A stretch of 64,000 nt of DNA from Taudactylus pleione (GCA_031769625.1 JAUIMM010000113.1:17222501-17286500); one strand, 5' to 3'; shown: positions 1-10,810, numbered from the stretch's first letter. Made by a program: numbers and translations. Notes: generated by a model not told the origin, from the sequence alone.

Positions 1-1149
1 TGTAAATTATGCATGTAATTAATTTTAATCTTAACTCCAAAACAATTTGCATGTGAATTTTAATCTCCAACATGTAGATAAATGGGAAGTAAATAGTTAA
101 ATATTTAAATAGTTAAATATTGTACACAAATAAATATATAATTGCAGAAGCATGGGTTTCTGTGCACATGTTTAACTTTTATTTAGATTTGTTAGGTGAA
201 ATATACAATATTATCTTAAAGCACTATACTTCACAGGCAAATGCATAGTAATTATTATTTACTGTGTGAACATCCTAAAAGGATCTCACTGAAGTTTATT
301 CCCCACAACAGATGAAGGAAAGCAAAAGTGATTTAGGCTTTGAGTTCAATGTGTCATAGCCTCCTTGACATCATTTTATTTTTTAAGCATCATTCGATGG
401 ACCGTGTAAGATATATAGGGGTTGATAGCTTTAGCGGTAGAATTTATGTTCAGTTTCTTGAACTGAAATACCCCTTAATAGGATTTGGTGATGCACTTTC
501 GCACATATTTCTAATTGTATAATAATACAATATTTATCCAGAAACCAAATGTTTACCATGAAATGCTTTTTTTTTTTTAGAAGAATACATAAAAATATTA
601 ATTTACACACTTAGGTTATACTGAATTATTTCATTCATTCTTTAACAGAAACAGCTACCAATAATAAAATAAAATTATTTATAACCAATAGGAGGCATCA
701 TGATTCCATTCTATGAACCTAAATGTGCAGCATTTTATACTGTATTGAGAAAATTATAGTATTGCTTTGATAAGTTTAGCATTATCCACATTTAGTTGTG
801 AATGTGTACCTAGAGGTATTGATCACATTAATGCATACTTTGTATTAACATATATAGAGCAGTGCAGAGTTTAGCATTGCAGCTATTAGGCACAATCCAG
901 GGCACCATCTGCATAGGATTTGTATGTTCCCTCAATGTTTGCATTGCCTCTTATACAGTTCAAAATTAAATAGGGATAATCAAAATATACTGGTAGGTTA
1001 CTTGGTTTCCTATAAAACTGGTCTTAGCGTGTGAGCCTATGAGAAATTAAATTGTAAGCTCCACTGAAGTGACCATCACTATTAATAGAAAGATGATCTG
1101 TATAGTGCAATATGCCACCATTATATATATGGAAATAAATAAATGAATG

Positions 1150-1150
<1 letters not shown>
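1..1150. other. AT-rich DNA without recognised feature
   Basis: No coding potential, terminal repeat or known repeat motif was recognised. Reading frames here are short and show no domain. It is probably unique or very old decayed repeat sequence. Confidence 0.5.
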
Positions 1151-1211
<61 letters not shown>

Positions 1212-1224
1212 ATAATAATAATAT
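1151..1224. repeat. (ATT)n/(AAT)n microsatellite
   Basis: A run of ATT trinucleotides turns into AAT trinucleotides at about 1192, so the two halves are reverse complements and could pair as a hairpin. It is a simple sequence repeat with no gene. Confidence 0.9.
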
Positions 1225-1288
1225 TCAATGACATTTAATTTCAGATAATATATATTTATAGGACAGTTATAACAGGTGCAAATACTAT

Positions 1289-1811
1289 GGGCCTGATTCA
1301 GTAAGGATCGGTATTGCGATCGCACCTCCATAATTGCACACAGATCCACTGCGAAAATATGCTAATGATTGCAATCTCAATGCCGTCACACCCTAACTTA
1401 AGGATGCCAACATCCCCTTATGCTCATCCGTAATACTTAGCTAAATAGCAAAACCATCAGTGTTATCGAGTACCATCGGTCCCTCATGCAGAATTACAGC
1501 AGCCCTGACCCTACTTAGAAATTGCTAACTTCATTGCACGCTGTGGGAGCTAAAGCTGTATGTCCTATCGCAATGGCTGATTTATGCATGCCCATGTCAT
1601 GGTGTTCAAATACACTGACACGTCTATGTTTCTCCGACCACCCCCCATCACCACCCCCAAACGGTGCTTCCTGTCAATCACTCTGCGATGGGTCTGCCTA
1701 GTCACTGCAATTGCAGTCCCAATCGCAGTGCCCGGTTTGCGCATGCGCAGTATGCAACAATCGTCCGATTGCGTGCATATTAGCAGTTGCGATCCTTGCT
1801 GAATCAGGCCC
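1289..1811. mobile_element. TIR MITE, GGGCCTGATTCAG family, 3-bp TSD
   Basis: The element starts GGGCCTGATTCAG and ends with the exact reverse complement. It is flanked by TAT on both sides (1286-1288 and 1812-1814). There is no transposase. Internal blocks, such as the segment around CTTCCTGTCAATCA, recur in the element at 26595-27116, which has almost the same length (523 versus 522 bp), so both derive from one source. Short TIRs with 3-bp TSDs fit PIF/Harbinger best. That class assignment is inferred, because no transposase of the family is present. Confidence 0.85.
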
Positions 1812-2025
1812 TATATATAGTACACACAGAATATAAATATTGAGACTGTTACGTGTGTTCACATGTCAAAGAGGATTGAATGGCAATGTCAACTGTGTGG
1901 CTCACTTTCTATTTTACCCAATGGTGTCCTATAGCACAATTCACCCTCCCCCCAGTGTGTAAACATGGGTGGCTATTAACTAACCACATGGAGAACCAAA
2001 GTAGTGTGATAAGTAGGGGTGAGCG

Positions 2026-2113
2026 GGTTCGGATTTCTGAAATCCGAACCCCCCCGAGCCCCCCCGATCCGAGTCCGATCCGAGTCAGGCTCGACTTTTC
2101 CCGCCTGACTCGG
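2026..2113. repeat. Palindromic 5' subterminal region of the hAT element
   Basis: Two inverted repeats lie just inside the left end: GGTTCGGATTT pairs with AAATCCGAACC at 2026-2050, and a CCGAGTCAGGC arm pairs with GCCTGACTCGG at about 2080-2113. hAT transposases bind subterminal motifs, so these may be binding sites. That role is inferred. Confidence 0.65.
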
Positions 2114-2170
2114 ATCTGACATCGAGGCAAAACGTCATCATCCCGCCTTCCGAGTCTCGCGGGTTTTGGA

Positions 2171-2182
2171 TCCTATATAAGG
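2171..2182 (+). promoter_or_regulatory. Putative TATA box of the hAT transposase
   Basis: CTATATAAGG lies in a GC-rich stretch about 160 bp inside the left end and about 2 kb before the transposase ATG. Transcription would begin near 2205. The 160-bp repeats lie between this site and the ORF, so they would form leader or an intron. Confidence 0.6.
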
Positions 2183-2229
2183 TACCCGCGTCGGCGCCAT
2201 TTTCTCACTCGGCTGTGGACAGTGAAGAG

Positions 2230-2525
2230 GGAGGGTGGGAGTTAGTGCTGTGTAGTGTAGTGTAGTGTAGTGCTGCTGTTGTCCACTACTTCAAAGTCCA
2301 TAGGGGCTGGCTGTGTTGTGCTGTGCTGCTGTTGTTAATAGGGGCTGTGTCCACTACTTCAAAGTCCATAGGGGCTGGCTGGACTGTGTTGTGCAGTCAG
2401 TTCTCCATAGGGGCTGTGTCCACTCCAAAGTCCTGTGCAGTGTCCCAGTCCTAAAGGGGTGCTGTAGTGTTGTCCAGGGGGTGCTCTGTCCATCAGGGGT
2501 GCTCCCCCCAAGTGCTAAAAAAATA
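2230..2525 (+). repeat. Degenerate leader repeats of the hAT element
   Basis: A TGTAG pentamer array (about 2250-2270) is followed by repeated blocks of CCACTACTTCAAAGTCCATA with GGGGCTGG (about 2281-2313 and 2350-2382, plus a shorter version near 2405-2430). It is non-coding and probably the start of the transposase leader. Confidence 0.7.
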
Positions 2526-2530
2526 ATATA

Positions 2531-4146
2531 TTTTCTGTGTTTGTGAATTGTGTGCGCAGTAGCCGCACGTGCATCAACAAAGTAGTGCCAAGCGTGCGCC
2601 TGTGTCATAAGTAAAGGGCCGGCTGGCTTGACCGTTAAGGGTGCTGTAACCCCCGAAAGTACACTCCAGTCCAAACCAAAAAAAAAATTATTTTCTGTGT
2701 TTGTGAATTGTGTGCGCAGTAGCCGCACGTGCATCAACAAAGTAGTGCCAAGCGTGCGCCTGTGTCATAAGTAAAGGGCCGGCTGGCTTGACCGTTAAGG
2801 GTGCTGTAACCCCCGAAAGTACACTCCAGTCCAAACCAAAAAAAAAATTATTTTCTGTGTTTGTGAATTGTGTGCGCAGTAGCCGCACGTGCATCAACAA
2901 AGTAGTGCCAAGAGTGCCCCTGTGTCATAAGTAAAGGGCCGGCTGGCTTGACCGTTAAAGGGTGCTGTAACCCCCGAAAGTACACTCCAGTCCAAACCAA
3001 AAAAAAATTATTTTCTGTGTTTGTGAATTGTGTGCGCAGTAGCCGCACGTGCATCAACAAAGTAGTGCCAAGCGTGCGCCTGTGTCATAAGTAAAGGGCC
3101 GGCTGGCTTGACCGTTAAAGGGTGCTGTAACCCCTGAAAGTACACTCCAGTCCAAACCAAAAAAAAATTATTTTCTGTGTTTGTGAATTGTGTGCGCAGT
3201 AGCCGCACGTGCATCAACAAAGTAGTGTCAAGCGTTCGCCTGTGTCATAAGTAAAGGGCCGGCTGGCTTGACCGTTAAGGGTGCTGTAACCCCCGAAAGT
3301 ACACTCCAGTCCAAACCAAAAAAAAAATTATTTTCTGTGTTTGTGAATTGTGTGCGCAGTAGCCGCACGTGCATCAACAAAGTAGTGCCAAGCGTGCGCC
3401 TGTGTCATAAGTAAAGGGCCGGCTGGCTTGACCGTTAAGGGTGCTGTAACCCCCGAAAGTACACTCCAGTCCAAACCAAAAAAAAAATTATTTTCTGTGT
3501 TTGTGAATTGTGTGCGCAGTAGCCGCACGTGCATCAACAAAGTAGTGCCAAGCGTGCGCCTGTGTCATAAGTAAAGGGCCGGCTGGCTTGACCGTTAAGG
3601 GTGCTGTAACCCCCGAAAGTACACTCCAGTCCAAACCTAAAAAAAAATTATTTTCTGTGTTTGTGAATTGTGTGCGCAGTAGCCGCACGTGCATCAACAA
3701 AGTAGTGCCAAGCGTGCGCCTGTGTCATAAGTAAAGGGCCGGCTGGCTTGACCGTTAAAGGGTGCTGTAACCCCCGAAAGTACACTCCAGTCCAAACCAA
3801 AAAAAAATTATTTTCTGTGTTTGTGAATTGTGTGCGCAGTAGCCGCACGTGCATCAACAAAGTAGTGCCAAGCGTGCGCCTGTGTCATAAGTAAAGGGCC
3901 GGCTGGCTTGACCGTTAAGGGTGCTGTAACCCCCGAAAGTACACTCCAGTCCAAACCAAAAAAAAAATTATTTTCTGTGTTTGTGAATTGTGTGCGCAGT
4001 AGCCGCACGTGCATCAACAAAGTAGTGCCAAGAGTGCGCCTGTGTCATAAGTAAAGGGCCGGCTGGCTTGACCGTTAAAGGGTGCTGTAACCCACAAAGT
4101 ACACTCCAGTCCGAACCAAAAAAAAATTTATTTTCTGTGTTTAGCC
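2531..4146 (+). repeat. 160-bp tandem repeat array (10 units plus a partial) in the hAT 5' region
   Basis: A unit beginning TTTTCTGTGTTTGTG recurs every 160 bp at about 2531, 2691, 2851, 3011, 3171, 3331, 3491, 3651, 3811 and 3971. A truncated eleventh copy begins at 4131. Units are nearly identical. Two forms exist: one has TTAAGGG and a longer A-run, the other TTAAAGGG and an A-run one shorter, so length stays at 160. Minus-strand frames of about 70 residues in each unit are a by-product of the periodicity and resemble no known protein. The array separates the putative promoter from the transposase ATG. Confidence 0.95.
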
Positions 4147-4176
4147 GCACGTATATATCAAATCGATATAACATAA

Positions 4177-7100
4177 ATGGAGGACCAAACTTTCTCCGAT
4201 AAAAATAAAATAGAGAAAGATCAAGAACCACTTCCTCCTAGTGCTGAAGCTGCTGCCACTAGTCATGACATAGACGATAACATGCCATCAACGTCGTCTG
4301 CCAAGGCCGATGCCCAATGTCATAGTAGAGGGCACATACAATCCCAAATGGCAAAGTTCAGGAAAATGACCTTGAAAAAGACATTTAAATCAGCTGAAGA
4401 GAAACGTAAACTTGCCAATATGCCATTTACGACACGGAGTGGCAAGGAACAGCTAAGGTCGATCCCTAGTATGTTCATGACTAGTGGTTCAGCTTCACAT
4501 GACGATGGAAGCACTCCTCCCACTAAAAAAATCAAAAGAGTTAAGCTGGCAAAAGCACAGCGAAGAACTGTGCTTTCTAAGAAGATATCACAAATCCCCA
4601 AAGAGAGTCCAAGTGTGGTGGTGGTTGCGATGCCTGACCTTCCCAGCACTGGACGGGAAGAGGTGGCTCTTTCCACCATTTGCACGCCCCCTGCAAGTGC
4701 TGAAAGGAGCACCCACAGTCCACTTGCTGATATGCAAATTGAAGATGTCACTGTTGAAGTACAACAGGATGAGGATACTGGTGTAGCTGGCGCTGAGGAG
4801 GAAGTTGGCGAGGAGGATTCTGATGGTGATGTGGTTTGTTTAAATCAGGCTCCGGGGGAGACAGTTGTTGTCCGTGGGATGAAAAAGCCCATCACGGTCA
4901 TGCCTGGGCAGAAGACCAAACATTCCACCTCTTTGGTCTGGCAATATTTCTATCCAAATCCGGACAACAACTGTCTTGCCATATGTACCATATGTAAAGG
5001 TGAAATAAGTAGGGGTAGGGACGTCAACCACCTAGGAACATCCTCCCTTATACGGCACCTGCAGCGCGTTCATAAAAAGTTACTGTCAAGTTCAGAAACT
5101 TTGGCTCAGACCGTAAGCAGTCCAGGGACACCTAAATCCCGTTGTCCTGTTGTATCCAAGCGCCTGCAAACCACACCGTCAACTCCCTCCTCGTCAATTT
5201 CCTCCTTAGTCAGGATCGGAAGTAGTCCTGCAGGCCATATCACTGGCATGACTGACTCTCCTATCCGGGATTCCTCCGGAGGATCCTGCATTGCTACGCC
5301 TACTGCTGCCGCTGCTGCTGTTGCTGCTGCTGCTGGGAGTCGTTCATCATCCCAGAGAGGAAGTAGGAACACCACTACTTTTACTAAACAATTGACCCTC
5401 CAACAGTCCTTAGCGAGGAGGATGAAGTACGACAGCAGTCATCCTGAAGCAAAACGTATAACTGAGGCCTTGACTGCTATGTTGGTGTTAGACGTGCGTC
5501 CGGTATCCGCCATTAGTGCAGTGGGATTTAGACAATTGATGGAGGTAGTGTGTCCCCGGTTCCAAATCCCGTCTAGATTCCACTTCACTAGGCAGGCGAT
5601 ACCGAGACTGTACAGAAACGTCAGAAAAAGTGTCCTCAGTGTCCTGAAAAATGCCGTTGTACACAATGTCCACTTAACCACGGACATGTGGACAAGTGGA
5701 ACAGGGCAGACTAAGGACTATATGACTGTGACAGCCCACTGGGTAGATGTATCACCTTACGCAGCAACAGCAGCAGCGTCACCAGTAGCAGCATCTCAGA
5801 AACGCCAGCTCGTTACAAGGCAGGCTACGCTGTGTATCACCGGTTTCAGTAAGAGGCACACCGCCGACAACCTCTTAGAGAAACTGAGGGAAATCATCGC
5901 CCAGTGGCTTACCCCACTTAGACTCTCCTGGGGATTTGTGATATCTGACAACGCCACCAATATTGTGCGGGCATTACATCTGGGCAAATTCCAGCACGTC
6001 CCATGTTTTGCTCACACAATAAACTTGGTGGTGCAGAATTTTCTGAAAAGCGACAGGGGCGTGCAGGAGACGCTTTGGGTGGCCCGAAAAATTTCTGGCC
6101 ACTTTCGCCATTCAGCGACTGCGTGCCGAAGACTGGAGCGCCAGCAAACACTCTTGAACCTGCCCCGCCATCACCTGAAGCAAGAGGTTGTGACACGGTG
6201 GAACTCAACCCTCTATATGCTTCAGAGGATGGAGGAGCAGCAAAAGGCCATACAAGCCTATACATCCACCTATGACATAGGCAAAGGAGGGGGTATGCAC
6301 CTGACTCAAGCGCAGTGGAGAATGATTTCCGTGTTGTGCAAGGTTCTTCAGCCCTTCGAACTTGCCACACGTGAAGTCAGTTCAGACACTGCCAGCTTGA
6401 GTCAGGTCATTCCCCTCATCAGGCTTTTGCAGAAGCAGCTGGAGAAAGTGAAGGAGGAGCTAAGACGGAGCGATTCCGCTCGGCATGTGGGACTTGTGGA
6501 TGAAGCCCTTCATTCGCTTTGCCAGGATTCCAGGGTGGTCAATCTGTTGAAATCAGACCACTACATTTTGGCCACCGTGCTCGATCCTAGGTTTAAAGCC
6601 TATGTGGTGTCTCTCTTTCCGGCCGACACAAGCCTGCAGAGGTGCAAAGACCTGCTGGTGAACACACTGTCAGCTGAAGCGGAACGTGACACGTCAACGG
6701 CTCCTTCTTCATTTTCTCCCGCAACTGGGGCTGCCAGGAAAAAACTTAGGTATCCTAAGCAACCCGCTGGCGGTGATGCAGGGCAGGCAGGACCAAGTTT
6801 GGACATCTGGTCCGGACTGAAGGACCTGGCAACAATTTCTGACATGTCTACTGTCACTGCATATGATACTGTCACCATTGACAGAATGGTGGAGGATTAC
6901 ATCGGTGACAGCATCCAAGTAGGCATGTCAGACAGTCCATACCTGTACTGGCAGGAAAAAGAGGCAATTTGGAGGCCCCTGTACAAACTGGCTCTATTTT
7001 ACCTGAGTTGCCCCCCCTCCAGTGTGTACTCCGAAAGAGTGTTTAGTGCAGCCGGGAACCTTGTCAGCGAAAGGCGTAGGAGGTTGCTTCCACAGAATGT

Positions 7101-7293
7101 GGAGAAGATGATGTTCATCAAAATGAATTATCAGCTCTTCCAGGGAGACCAGCCTCCAGAAGGTACAGAGGGACCTGTGGTGGTGGATTCAAGTGGGGAC
7201 GAGTTAATACTTTGTGAGGATGAGGATGTACACACTGAAGAGGGTGAGGAATCGGTGGATGAGGAGGATGAGGATGACATCTTGCCTCCGTAG
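4177..7293 (+). CDS. hAT transposase with N-terminal BED zinc finger, intact (1038 aa)
   Basis: This enzyme would act in the nucleus, binding the element's ends, excising it and inserting it with an 8-bp TSD. A basic Lys/Arg-rich region covers about residues 50-140 and an acidic stretch about 190-215. A BED finger follows (Cys270, Cys273, His294, His299). The RNase H-like core has Asp503 in TTDMWTS, Asp591 in ISDNATN, then a C-x-x-H pair (Cys610, His613). The C-terminal dimerisation part carries Glu953 in SVYSERVFSAAGN. These three acidic residues match the hAT catalytic triad. An Ala-rich run lies near residue 385 and the tail is very acidic. There is no stop or frameshift. The ATG at 4177 is the first in frame and follows the repeat array directly. 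A domesticated ZBED-type host gene is unlikely because the ORF sits inside an element with both TIRs and a perfect TSD. Confidence 0.93.
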   Translation: MEDQTFSDKNKIEKDQEPLPPSAEAAATSHDIDDNMPSTSSAKADAQCHSRGHIQSQMAKFRKMTLKKTFKSAEEKRKLANMPFTTRSGKEQLRSIPSMFMTSGSASHDDGSTPPTKKIKRVKLAKAQRRTVLSKKISQIPKESPSVVVVAMPDLPSTGREEVALSTICTPPASAERSTHSPLADMQIEDVTVEVQQDEDTGVAGAEEEVGEEDSDGDVVCLNQAPGETVVVRGMKKPITVMPGQKTKHSTSLVWQYFYPNPDNNCLAICTICKGEISRGRDVNHLGTSSLIRHLQRVHKKLLSSSETLAQTVSSPGTPKSRCPVVSKRLQTTPSTPSSSISSLVRIGSSPAGHITGMTDSPIRDSSGGSCIATPTAAAAAVAAAAGSRSSSQRGSRNTTTFTKQLTLQQSLARRMKYDSSHPEAKRITEALTAMLVLDVRPVSAISAVGFRQLMEVVCPRFQIPSRFHFTRQAIPRLYRNVRKSVLSVLKNAVVHNVHLTTDMWTSGTGQTKDYMTVTAHWVDVSPYAATAAASPVAASQKRQLVTRQATLCITGFSKRHTADNLLEKLREIIAQWLTPLRLSWGFVISDNATNIVRALHLGKFQHVPCFAHTINLVVQNFLKSDRGVQETLWVARKISGHFRHSATACRRLERQQTLLNLPRHHLKQEVVTRWNSTLYMLQRMEEQQKAIQAYTSTYDIGKGGGMHLTQAQWRMISVLCKVLQPFELATREVSSDTASLSQVIPLIRLLQKQLEKVKEELRRSDSARHVGLVDEALHSLCQDSRVVNLLKSDHYILATVLDPRFKAYVVSLFPADTSLQRCKDLLVNTLSAEAERDTSTAPSSFSPATGAARKKLRYPKQPAGGDAGQAGPSLDIWSGLKDLATISDMSTVTAYDTVTIDRMVEDYIGDSIQVGMSDSPYLYWQEKEAIWRPLYKLALFYLSCPPSSVYSERVFSAAGNLVSERRRRLLPQNVEKMMFIKMNYQLFQGDQPPEGTEGPVVVDSSGDELILCEDEDVHTEEGEESVDEEDEDDILPP

Positions 7294-7920
7294 AGCCAGT
7301 TTGTGCAGGGACACATTAATTGCCAGCTTGTTTTGTGGGGGCCCAAACGAACCAATCATTTCAGCCACAGTTGTGTGGCAGACCCTGGCGCTGAAATGAT
7401 TGATTTGTTAAAGTGTGCATGTCCTGTTTATACAACATAAGGGTGGGTGGGAGGGCCCAAGGACAATTCCATCTTGCACCTCTTTTTTTCTTTGCATTAT
7501 GTACAGTTTGGGGCCTAGTTTTTCTAACTGCCATCCTGCCTGCCACTGCAGTGTCACTCCTAGATGGGTCACGTGTTTGTGCCGCCCACTCGTGTCGCTT
7601 AGCATAGTCATCCAGCTACCTCGGTGCAACCTTTTGGACATAAAAACACTATTGTGAGGTGTTCAGAATAGACTGGAAATGAGTGGAAATTAAGGTTATT
7701 GAGGTTAATAATAGCATAGGAGCAGAAAAACCTACAAATTCTGTGATTTTAGCTGTTTTTATGCTTTTTTTCAAAAAAATACAGATCCAAAACACAAAAC
7801 CCAGAACCCAAAACACGGAAGGGTGGTTTTGGCAAAACCAATCCAGATCCAAAACACGAAGAAAGATCCAGATCCAAAACCAAAACACAAAACACGAAAA
7901 GTGGCCGGTGCACACCCCTA
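7294..7920 (+). repeat. 3' untranslated and subterminal region of the hAT element
   Basis: About 630 bp follow the stop codon. From about 7770 to the end the sequence is A-rich with repeated CCAAAACAC and GATCC motifs, a typical hAT subterminal transposase-binding arrangement. No canonical AATAAA was noticed. The motif ATTTTAGCTGT (near 7745) and the GGTTTTGGCAAAACC block also occur in hAT fragments at 20.2 and 42.5 kb. Confidence 0.7.
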
Positions 7921-7928
7921 GTGATAAG

Positions 7929-8520
7929 GGTGCATTCAAAGATGGCCCAAGACTTTTTACCTCTGAAGTAGGGATGGAGATTCCAATACATATTGGAAGT
8001 AGTTGTAGCAATTTAGTATTAGACTATTAAACATATTTAGTGTTTGTCAGTGATTTTGATGGTACGCAATGAATGCAATACCAGCACATTTTTCTTAATA
8101 TCATTTCTAATTCTTATAACTAGTATTTGAAAAGAGAAAAATTAATGCAATTATTTTAGATATGAACAAAAGCATCTGAAGACTTGTCCTGATTACGGAA
8201 GTTACTATAAACCTTGTATAAATGTGTAACTTTAGGTGAGAATGTATTATTGTATTTCTTCATTAAATCCCTTTATGTCACTGTATATGCTGGCTTTGCA
8301 CTACTAGACAGTGAAATAACAATCTTACACTGTAATAAATAACCACACAGACAAGAGTTGGCATTAAATTCGGTAAGCAATTTATTGATGACAATACAAA
8401 TATAACCCGTACGGTGGCAAGAAGAAAGTGAGCATATCAGACTACCACCCTGAGGCCTGGCAATCCAGCAGCAGTCACCCATATCCCCACCGTTGCAAAC
8501 AAATGGTTTCCACTTACTCC
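7929..8520. other. AT-rich DNA without recognised feature
   Basis: No domain, TIR or convincing repeat was seen. It separates the hAT TSD from the next LINE 3' end. Confidence 0.5.
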
Positions 8521-8523
8521 CTC

Positions 8524-9335
8524 TTATTATTATCCTTTATTTTTTATGGCACCACAAGAGTTCCACATCACTTTAAAAATGAGCAAAGCAAGAAATCAGT
8601 GTCTTACAGTATAAAACAATGCAGGACACAGACATGGATTATAAACATTGGTGAATCCGCAATCAAAACACCCAAATAAGCAGCAGAGTAGCAGCAACCA
8701 AAAGGTGAGGTTCCATTGTACAGAGTATAATATAGTGTAACTAAGGGAAAGGAGAAACACAGGAGAGAAGAGGGCCCTGAATGTGAGAGCTTACAATCAA
8801 GAGAGGAGGGGCAGACAGGCAGGGGTGACACAGATGGGGTAGAAAATGAGAAAGGACCAATGGGTTAGGATGAGAGCTGGTTGGCTTTGAGGAGGAAGTG
8901 AGTTTTGATTAACCCTATTGAATTTTGTGGAGTCTGATAGGGAAAGGGAGAGAATTCCAGAGATAGGGAGCATAGGCAAAATCTTGGAGGTGGGAATGGG
9001 AAGTAATCAGTTGGCAAGAGGAACAGCATGGAGTGAAGTAGACAGGTGGGAGTGGGAAGGGAAATAAGGTAAGAGATGGGAGAGGATTTTAAGTGAGTGT
9101 GAGAAGCTTGAATTGGGTTCTGAAGGGGAAGGACTTGCAGGAAGGTTGAAAGATGAGTCAGGCAGCAGCATTGAGGACTGATTGGACTAGAGAGAGGTGG
9201 GAGTGAGGGAGGCCAAATATTGTAGGTGGAGGTTACAGTCATCCATTCTTGAGATGACCAGTGAACGGATGAGGGTCTTAGTTGCTGCCAGGGTGAGAAA
9301 GGGTCTTATCCTAGAAATATTGCCTAATGAATGAC
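8524..9335 (-). mobile_element. L2/CR1-like LINE, 3' end only
   Basis: Read on the minus strand this is the 3' part of the LINE that is longer at 28515-30660. Both end in a TTATTATTATCCTTTATTT-like tail, with the shared blocks AGAGCTTACA and GGGGCAGAC just inside it. The upstream portion matches the corresponding region near 29330-29400. Several frameshifts break the C-terminal ORF2 residues. It is a 5'-truncated dead copy. Confidence 0.8.
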
Positions 9336-10440
9336 CCACTTGTCAAAGTGGTGTCACTGACCTCAGTTATTGTCTAAGTTTACCAATACCCTTCTGAAAA
9401 GGAGAGTATATCACTGTTAGCACTGCATCATTTATGATCTAATATTCACTTCCACTAGGAAAAAAAAAAAAAAACAGGGACGGTTGGAGGGGATATACTG
9501 AAGAAGAGACCCCAGTCAAAAGTACAAACCATAATATACAATCCCTAACTTAAACTCCTTCCCTGCCACCCCATTAGTACTAAACATAGTACAACTCACT
9601 GTCTGACTCACATACAACCCTCAAATGCCTCAGAGTTTAACACCCATCAACCTGATGTGCTTCAGTCAGCCAGAAAAAAATATGACTGATGTTTATCATG
9701 TCGCATTCCTAGAATCTGAATGTTTGGCGGCAGCAAAAAATTGTTATTATGGAACAGAGAGGATCAGAGAAATATTTTTAGTCAGCTGACAATTGTGCCA
9801 AGTCACTTGAGTATTTCAGTTAACATTAAAACCCAATACATTTACATATCTGACATTAGCATATTGATATCTTTGTTTCTACATAATGCGAGCAGTGTAT
9901 TTTTTTATTGCAATTTTTTTGTACTACGTATGCACATTCAATTTGCACAAGAGTCCCGATGTAGTATTTCTTACACTTGTAACTCACTTATATTCAGAGA
10001 AGTAGACAAGGAGAGGGGAAGGAAGGGGTATGGAATGTGTCCTTTAGCAGGTTGAATTTGCAATGTGTACATATACACATCCTAGCAATCCAGTCACAAC
10101 TAAATATAACATTCTACTAGTTTATTTGAGACATTTCTTGTAAAACAAAATATAATTTATTAAGTAAATTCCTTACAGTTTGCTGAACCCTTGTGTCTCC
10201 CTCTGTCTCTGCACTGACCCCCTCCCCCAAGACAAATTTCCAAAATAGCAAAGCTTCATCTAAAGGCTGCAAATTGTACTATGCACGCCACAGTAAATAA
10301 AAAATGTAACTATGTTGAAGGTGGATCTCCTCAAAGCTTATGCACAGTATGTTACAAATATACTGTACATATTTAGTCTACTGTTTAACACCAAGAAGTG
10401 TCATGTAACCAAATATGTACATGCACTGTAAGGCTGCAAG
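9336..10440. other. Unassigned AT-rich DNA
   Basis: Contains a short poly(A) run near 9460 and no recognisable gene or delimited element. Confidence 0.45.
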
Positions 10441-10443
10441 AAC

Positions 10444-10489
<46 letters not shown>

Positions 10490-10490
10490 A
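10444..10490. repeat. (TA)n microsatellite followed by TG repeats
   Basis: A simple TA dinucleotide tract ends in TGTGTGTG. It forms the left border of a large inverted repeat, with a second TA tract at 10771-10808 on the other side. Confidence 0.9.
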
Positions 10491-10554
10491 TTCCAACTGC
10501 TCGGCACTCCCAAGAAGAAACAATACAACTTTACACGGTGCCCTTCCTTAGGTA

Positions 10555-10764
10555 AATCCAAAGTGTAAGTATATGGACGGCACTCGTTGTTCCAGCTTAG
10601 TGAAAAAAATGGAGACTCTCACTCCAGTGTCACGGTCAACATTTCAGAGATTTTAATGTCTTTTGATAAAAGAGATTAAAATCTCTAAAACGTTGACCGT
10701 GACACTGGAGTGAGAGTCTCCGTTTTTTTCACTAAGCTGGAATAACAAGTGCCACCCATATACT

Positions 10765-10770
<6 letters not shown>
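10555..10770. repeat. Large inverted repeat between two TA microsatellites
   Basis: The left arm (about 10590-10660) contains CAGCTTAGTG, GGAGACTCTCACTCC and GTGTCACGGTCAAC. The right arm (about 10670-10740) carries their reverse complements. The loop is near 10660-10670. Arms of about 70 bp are nearly identical. The left flank (GGCACTCCCAAGAAGAAACA) resembles the start of a repeat near 58719-58742, so this may be a fold-back copy of a dispersed family. A Penelope-like or other retroelement origin is possible but not shown. Confidence 0.75.

Positions 10771-10808
<38 letters not shown>

Positions 10809-10810
<2 letters not shown>

Larger units (their letters stand above)
2014..7920 (+). mobile_element. 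Complete, probably autonomous hAT transposon with 8-bp TSD
   Basis: The ends are TAGGGGTGAGCGG on the left and, read inward from the right, TAGGGGTGTGCACC. GTGATAAG flanks both sides exactly (2006-2013 and 7921-7928), the 8-bp TSD expected of hAT insertion. Reading rightward, it holds a GC-rich palindromic 5' end, a TATA box, a degenerate leader repeat, ten 160-bp tandem repeats, an open transposase gene and an A-rich 3' subterminal region with repeated GATCCAAAACAC-like motifs. The intact TSD and open frame suggest recent insertion. Related termini recur at about 20205-20480 and 42380-42696. Confidence 0.93.

Noticed and set aside
2531..4146. CRISPR-like array
   Set aside because: The whole 160-bp unit repeats without unique spacers, and the context is a eukaryotic transposon.
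2354..4231. Series of near-identical frames of 70-128 residues on the minus strand
   Set aside because: They arise from the 160-bp tandem repeat, overlap one another and resemble no protein.
4177..7293. Domesticated host ZBED gene
   Set aside because: The ORF sits between matching hAT termini with a perfect 8-bp TSD and has no introns or host exons, so a resident transposon is the simpler reading.
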